From: VXOZ01 sp965220045
GTDB lineage: Bacteria > Chloroflexota > UBA11872 > VXOZ01
Assembly: GCA_965220045.1 (NCBI GenBank)
Contig: OZ244803.1
Location: 620,001-684,000 of the forward strand
Direction of reading: 5' to 3'
Length of the DNA stretch: 64,000 bases
In this document: positions 59,883 through 64,000 of the stretch, in pieces
Position numbering within the stretch: position 1 is the stretch's first letter
Layout: every line of letters starts with the position of its first letter
Made by a program: the position numbers and the translations under genes
Notes under the pieces: model-generated
The model's database searches: none
Told to the model about the DNA's origin: nothing
The model's input: only the letters and a program-made list of their open reading frames with translations

Positions 59883-60644
59883 CTAGGATTCGCTCTGCGC
59901 AGCGTCTTCGGCGCTGCGCTTTGCGTCATATTGATCCAGCAGTTCGTTAAGGACGCCGACGTGGGTGTGGGCGAAGAGGGAACCGGCCAACACCGGGTAG
60001 GCAATGGCTATGAGCGGGATGAACAAGAAGAGCATCACCAGTTGCACACCAATGAGGCTGATGGTAACGCCAAGATTATCGAGTGCCATCAAGACCGCGT
60101 TGCGGAACGTCTGCAGCACGGAAGTTTCCAGACGAATCATTACTGAAAACAAGTACGGTTGAATTGCCACCCAGAATACAATGCCCCAGAAAAAGAGAAT
60201 GCTGAGAATGCGCATCAGTTGCGGTATATCTGCTGTCAGATAGAACCAGGTGTTAAGGACGAGCGCGGCGAGGATTAGGAGATCGAGCGCCGCCACCAAA
60301 TAGCCCCTGATGAAGTGCGTGCGGAAGCTCTGCCAGTAAACCTGCATGCTTACGGCCTCGCCTGCCAGGTTCTTTGCGGCAAAATCGTATATGGCGGCAG
60401 TGGCCGGGCCGGCAAGCGTGAGCAGCACAAGCGACGCGATCATATACGAGATGCCGAGTATGACCGGCGACGTATCCTGGGCGGTCTCTGCGTTTTCTGA
60501 AATGAGCGGCAAGAGAACGAGGTAGCTGTAAAGCCCGTACGGTAAACAGAAGAGCGCCCACAGGATGTTGCCCCTGATTACCGTGAAGAACTCAAAGTAG
60601 TGCATGCCCAGCGCCCGGCGCCAGACATTGAATACGAGCATCAC
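59883..60644 (-). CDS. YesL-like (DUF624) membrane protein
   Basis: This protein of about 253 residues has six hydrophobic segments and the family-like N terminus VWRRALGMHYFEFFTVIRGNILWALFCLP. A loop GPATAAIYDFAAKNLAGEAVSMQVYWQSFRTHF follows, matching YesL proteins found with carbohydrate ABC transporters. It ends ten bases before the MalK-type gene, so the two are co-transcribed. Its role in sugar uptake is inferred from context. An ATG three bases downstream is an equal start. Confidence 0.75.
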   Translation of the reverse strand: MMLVFNVWRRALGMHYFEFFTVIRGNILWALFCLPYGLYSYLVLLPLISENAETAQDTSPVILGISYMIASLVLLTLAGPATAAIYDFAAKNLAGEAVSMQVYWQSFRTHFIRGYLVAALDLLILAALVLNTWFYLTADIPQLMRILSILFFWGIVFWVAIQPYLFSVMIRLETSVLQTFRNAVLMALDNLGVTISLIGVQLVMLFLFIPLIAIAYPVLAGSLFAHTHVGVLNELLDQYDAKRSAEDAAQSES

Positions 60645-60851
60645 TGCGCTAGGCTGTCCTTATGCACTTTCTATAACGATTGAGGAGCAAGGTGTTCCTG
60701 GCGCCGCATTCAGGGCGCGCCGCATGTGCGAGTTTGAAAAGAACGCTCTTTCCCAAATGTAGAGCAATCGGTATGCAGGCGCAACTGCGCCGGAGAGCAC
60801 ATGCTCGGCGCGGGGTTTAGCGAGTCCCCCTTGGTGCGACGCAAACAGATA

Positions 60852-60884
60852 GGGAGGGGCGCTGATGCAATCTTCACCCCTCCC
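60852..60884 (-). terminator. Probable terminator after the second DegT gene
   Basis: GGGAGGGG and CCCCTCCC form an 8-bp stem with a 17-base loop. On the minus strand TATCTGTTT follows. It lies 57 bases beyond the stop codon at 60942. Confidence 0.5.
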
Positions 60885-60941
60885 AGTCTTCAATTCTGCT
60901 TTCATTCTCAACGTGCTGCTTGCATTGCGTTGAGAAACGCC

Positions 60942-62162
60942 CTACCGCGCAGCCGCGGCGGCGCCAACTTTCCCGGCCACTGTCTCCATGCTCGCCTTGA
61001 TGGAGGCGGCAACGTACGCTACGTCATCGTCGCTCATCAACGGATGGAGCGAGGGGCAGAACAGGCGGCGGCCCAGGTCGGTGGAGACGGGTACGTCCTC
61101 CGGCGTGTGGCCCATCTTGTTCAGGATCGAGTCATAGTCGGGAAGCGCGGCATTCATGATACCGCCGCCGACGCCGTACTCAGACTGCATGATCTCCGTC
61201 ACCTTGTCGCGAGGCTCACCCGCCCATTCCGGCGCCAACAGGACCGTATAGCCGTACCACACGTGGTCGTAGCCCGCGGGAGTCTGGGGAACGATAACGC
61301 CCGGCGCGTCGGCCAAGCACTCCGAGAGCAACAGCGCGCGGTCGCGGCGCAGGTCGTTCATCTCGTCGAGCCGCGCGAGCTGGATCCTGCCTGCGACGGC
61401 CTGCAGCTTGGTCAGGCGGTAGTTGGTGCCCCAGCCTTGCAGGCCCCAGCCAAAGGAACGGCTGCTGTTGATGTAAGCCGCGTAATCGTCGTCGTCGGTC
61501 GTCACCATGCCGCCTTCACCAAGGGTAGTCATATTCTTGGTGGTCTGGAAGCTGAAGATGGTCATGGCGCCTTTCTTGCCGACTTTCGTGCCCTTGTAGC
61601 CGCCGCCGGCGGCGCGGGCGGCGTCGGCAATGACGGGAGGCGGCCCGTGGGTAGCATGGGGATGCCGTTCGGCAATGTCGGCCAGCGCGTCCATATCGGC
61701 GGAAAGGCCATTATTGTGCACGGGCAGGATGGCGCGGGTATTTGCCGTCATGCGGCGTTCCACGTCATTGGGATCGATATTGAACGTGTCGGCATGGCAC
61801 TCTGCGAGAACCACTTTCGCACCCACGCCGACGACCGCTTGTGCCGTGGCGATATACGTGATGGCGGGCACGATTACCTCGTCTTCCGGGCCGAGATTGA
61901 GGGCCTGCATCGCGCCGTCGAGTCCGGTGCCGCAGGAATTCACGGCGAAGGCATACTTCACATCGCAGTATTCGGCAAACTCCCGCTCGAATTCCGAGAT
62001 ATCGTTGCCGGTAAAGCCCACCTTCCAGTCCATGCTTTCGCGGAGCGCCTGCGTGAGCGCCTCCATCTCTTCTTCGTTGTACCACCCGCCCAAGGCGGGC
62101 AGAAAAGGCAGGTGGCGCTTTTCGCCGTTCAACAACGCTTGCTCTTGTGCAGACAGTGCCAT
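60942..62162 (-). CDS. Second DegT/DnrJ/EryC1-family PLP aminotransferase
   Basis: This 406-residue fold-type I enzyme has NSCGTGLDGAMQAL, DEVIVPAITYIATAQAV, PVIADAARAAGG and the PLP lysine at Lys209 in SFQTTKNMTTLGEGG. It is distinct from the enzyme at 13754, with a shorter C terminus and different substrate loops. Family members aminate keto-sugars. AAGGAG lies 8 bases before the ATG at 62162. The opposite strand carries an equally long open frame that lacks protein features. No partner sugar-nucleotide genes are adjacent. Confidence 0.9.
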   Translation of the reverse strand: MALSAQEQALLNGEKRHLPFLPALGGWYNEEEMEALTQALRESMDWKVGFTGNDISEFEREFAEYCDVKYAFAVNSCGTGLDGAMQALNLGPEDEVIVPAITYIATAQAVVGVGAKVVLAECHADTFNIDPNDVERRMTANTRAILPVHNNGLSADMDALADIAERHPHATHGPPPVIADAARAAGGGYKGTKVGKKGAMTIFSFQTTKNMTTLGEGGMVTTDDDDYAAYINSSRSFGWGLQGWGTNYRLTKLQAVAGRIQLARLDEMNDLRRDRALLLSECLADAPGVIVPQTPAGYDHVWYGYTVLLAPEWAGEPRDKVTEIMQSEYGVGGGIMNAALPDYDSILNKMGHTPEDVPVSTDLGRRLFCPSLHPLMSDDDVAYVAASIKASMETVAGKVGAAAAAR

Positions 62163-62855
62163 GCTGTTTCTCCTTGCTTCGAGGGGAGTTCGCTTACTTA
62201 GTTCACTGTATACAATGCCTCAATTGGTGAGGATTTGACAAGAAGTGTCGTTTGCGGGCCTTGCGGATCTAGAGTTCTCAGGGCAACGGAGCCGCGCTTC
62301 ATGTTGGTCCTGTCAGTGTCAGGTAATTCGTTGACAGATTTGGGCCAAGAAGTTAGGTGAAGGTCTTCAGAGACTCTGTTGTCTGTGTGTGCACTCTACG
62401 GCGTTAGCGTTGCATAGCAATGTGGCGGATCATGTGGCCGTCACTCCGGCGAAAGCCGGAGTCCAGTGCACGCGGAGAAGATGGATTCCCGCGTGCGCGG
62501 GAATGACGGTTTGAGAGGCACACATCCCGGTTGCGAAGCACTCCTTGTAGCGCGGGGGCTTGTCCCCCGCTCCGCACACACTAAACCTCAGACGATGAAT
62601 ATGGATCCCGCGCCCCGGCACGGGGCGAGCCTTCACGGGAATGACGGACAATGCGCCCCATACGTTACCCTGTTACATTCGCGCATTTGTCCGCATTGTT
62701 TAACATTGAAATGACGGAAAGAGGCGTATTTTAGGCCCTGCAAGATCGGGCCGGCAGCAGATTCAGTCAACGAATCAGTCAACATTCACAGGAATGATAG
62801 AGGACTTCAACGCGGTCTCGTGGGCAGGAAATTTTGACAGCGAACTACCTGACGT
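62163..62855. repeat. Repeat-rich intergenic region between the DegT gene and alaS
   Basis: GTCACTCCGGCGAAAGCCGG at 62440 (ending TCCA), TGGATTCCCGCGTGCGCGGG at 62482 (ending AATGAC), an inverted GCGGGGG-CTTGT-CCCCCGC hairpin at 62552-62570, and TCACGGGAATGAC near 62634 are all variants of the window's dispersed repeats. No gene is seen in these 690 bases. Confidence 0.7.
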
Positions 62856-64000
62856 TTACTTTTCTGCGCTTGCCAGGGCACTTTTCAGGAGTTCTGCGCC
62901 GCTGTCCAGGGCAGCCTGCAATTTAGCAGGGTCGCGGCCGCCGGCTTGGGCCGTTTCCGGACTGCCGCCGCCGCCGCCACCGGCCACTTTACCGACCTCG
63001 CGCACCAGGTTGCCGGCATGGACGCCCTGTTTCGACAAGCCTTTGGTTGTCATAATGAGAAACTGCGGACGGTCGTTGAGGACGGTGCCGAGCAGCAGTG
63101 CGCCGGAGCCGCCGAGGCGGTCCTTGACCCTGTCACCGAGCTCGCGAAACGTCTCCACGTTGGGTGCGTCCACGTTGCCGACGACCACGAGCGCCCCGCC
63201 TACGTCTTCAGCTGTGGCTAGCAACTGCTCCACTTGCTGCCCCGCCTGGCCGCGCTCCAGGCGTGTAATCTGCCGGCGTTGGTGCACGATTTCCTCGCGC
63301 AGGGCGGCGGTGCGGTCCAGCAGATCTTGGGGTGGCGTTTCCAGCGCGCTGGAGAGATCGAGCAGCAGCGCGTTCTGCTCCTGGATGTGACGAACGGCGG
63401 CGGGGCCGGTGAGGGCCTCGATGCGCCGCAAGCCGGCCCCAATGCTGGACTCGCTCGCGATTACGAAGATTCCAATGGTGCCGGTCGCCGCGACGTGCGT
63501 GCCGCCGCAGAGCTCTTTGCTCACGTCGCCAATGCTGAGGACGCGTACCGTTTCGCCGTACTTCTCGCCAAAGAGGGCCAGCGCTCCGGCAGCCACCGCT
63601 TCCGATGTTTCGAGATGGTTGACTTCTGTCGGCGCGTTGGCCTGGGTGAGCGCGTTTACGCGCTGCTCGACCTCCTCTATCTGCTCACGCGTGAGGGCCT
63701 CGGGATGGGCAAAGTCGAAGCGCAAATGGTCGGGCGCCACCAAGGAACCGGACTGCTGCACGTGCTCGCCGAGCAGGCCGCGCAGGGCCGCGTGCAGGAG
63801 ATGGGTGGCGGTGTGATTGCGCGCCGTGTTGGCGCGGCGTTCCGCGTCGACGGCTGCCGTAACGGTAGCATCGGCTGCCATCGCACCTGACGTGACCTTG
63901 CCCTGATGGATGATGAGGCCGGGTTGAGGCGAGTAGGTGTTCTCCACCTGGAAGACGCCGTCAGGGCCTTCAATGAGTCCGGTATCGCCTACCTGGCCGC
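62856..64000 (-). CDS. alaS: Alanyl-tRNA synthetase, C-terminal part (gene runs off the right edge)
   Basis: The visible 381 codons read in from the right edge with GGQVGDTGLIEG, the start of the editing region. The zinc-binding editing motifs NHTATHLLHAALR (HxxxH) and CGGTHVAATG follow, then a coiled segment (about LRRIEALTGPAAVRHIQEQ) and the C-terminal DHHA1 domain with GGGGGGSPETAQAGGRDPAKLQ. AlaRS charges tRNA-Ala and hydrolyses mischarged Ser and Gly. The catalytic and tRNA-recognition domains are outside the window. An in-frame GTG at 63947 could be mistaken for a start. Essential single-copy gene in most bacteria. Confidence 0.96.
   Translation of the reverse strand, partial: GQVGDTGLIEGPDGVFQVENTYSPQPGLIIHQGKVTSGAMAADATVTAAVDAERRANTARNHTATHLLHAALRGLLGEHVQQSGSLVAPDHLRFDFAHPEALTREQIEEVEQRVNALTQANAPTEVNHLETSEAVAAGALALFGEKYGETVRVLSIGDVSKELCGGTHVAATGTIGIFVIASESSIGAGLRRIEALTGPAAVRHIQEQNALLLDLSSALETPPQDLLDRTAALREEIVHQRRQITRLERGQAGQQVEQLLATAEDVGGALVVVGNVDAPNVETFRELGDRVKDRLGGSGALLLGTVLNDRPQFLIMTTKGLSKQGVHAGNLVREVGKVAGGGGGGSPETAQAGGRDPAKLQAALDSGAELLKSALASAEK

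Noticed and set aside
60801..62201. Plus-strand open frame of about 466 codons
   Set aside because: It is antisense to the second DegT aminotransferase, which has complete motifs and a good ribosome-binding site; the antisense product shows no fold.
62700..62855. Terminator for alaS (GGCCC/GGGCC hairpin near 62735)
   Set aside because: Stem of only five pairs with a nine-base loop and no real T-run; too weak to report as a feature.

Overview
This is a GC-rich, gene-dense bacterial chromosome segment. It most likely comes from an uncultivated member of the Chloroflexota. This is inferred from gene content: cdaA-ybbR without an outer-membrane gene set, a double-length ThyX-like protein, SecDF, many TIM-barrel and MDR/GMC oxidoreductases, and several families of short GC-rich intergenic hairpin repeats. 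The phylum is an inference and no marker phylogeny was possible. Both edges cut genes: aroE on the left, alaS on the right.

Layout. 1-3.1 kb: aroE (partial, minus) and a large zinc-ribbon/NYN/TPR protein with an internal minisatellite. 3.2-10.7 kb: a region rich in sulfur-trafficking genes. It holds an Rrf2-type regulator with a perfect operator, MoeB/ThiF, a JAMM (M67) peptidase, a Uma2 nuclease, LarE, a CxxC protein, tRNA-Pro(GGG), a membrane protein, a YeeE/YedE transporter and TusA closed by a strong terminator. 11.2-25.8 kb: accessory metabolism. It holds Gfo/Idh/MocA, an enolase-superfamily dehydratase, a DegT aminotransferase, a deacetylase-like protein, GT2, a sulfatase-like hydrolase with Thr at the nucleophile position, a GT-C glycosyltransferase, folP, an MFS carrier and a sugar isomerase. 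25.8-36 kb: a LysM protein, a KefB-type antiporter, a gluconate-2-dehydrogenase-subunit-3 protein with two tandem GMC oxidoreductases, an aldo/keto reductase, a methyltransferase and alanine racemase.

36.2-48.9 kb: a minus-strand housekeeping block. recA-secD-hisS-like-hisG-secF form one tight run in which the histidine genes separate secD from secF. Then come a fused ThyX-like protein, argF-cdaA-ybbR, an unlisted 49-residue acidic protein with a textbook promoter, and a radical SAM protein. 49-51.8 kb: MutY, a MobA-like/HAM1-like fusion and a lipoprotein. 52-56.2 kb: two ABC half-exporters with complementary degenerate motifs (a heterodimer), separated by three tandem copies of a 165-bp repeat. 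56.2-57.2 kb: a membrane protein and a winged-helix regulator behind a sigma70 promoter whose -10 lies in a perfect 9-bp inverted repeat. 57.4-64 kb: an MDR oxidoreductase, a MalK-type ATPase with a YesL-like protein, a second DegT enzyme and alaS.

The parts most worth attention are the two self-contained regulator/operator modules (3.2 kb and 56.25 kb), the repeat-separated heterodimeric exporter, the secD-his-secF operon, the fused ThyX and MobA-HAM1 proteins, and an intergenic repeat apparently recruited into coding sequence at 2.07 kb. I found no CRISPR array, prophage, insertion sequence or rRNA.
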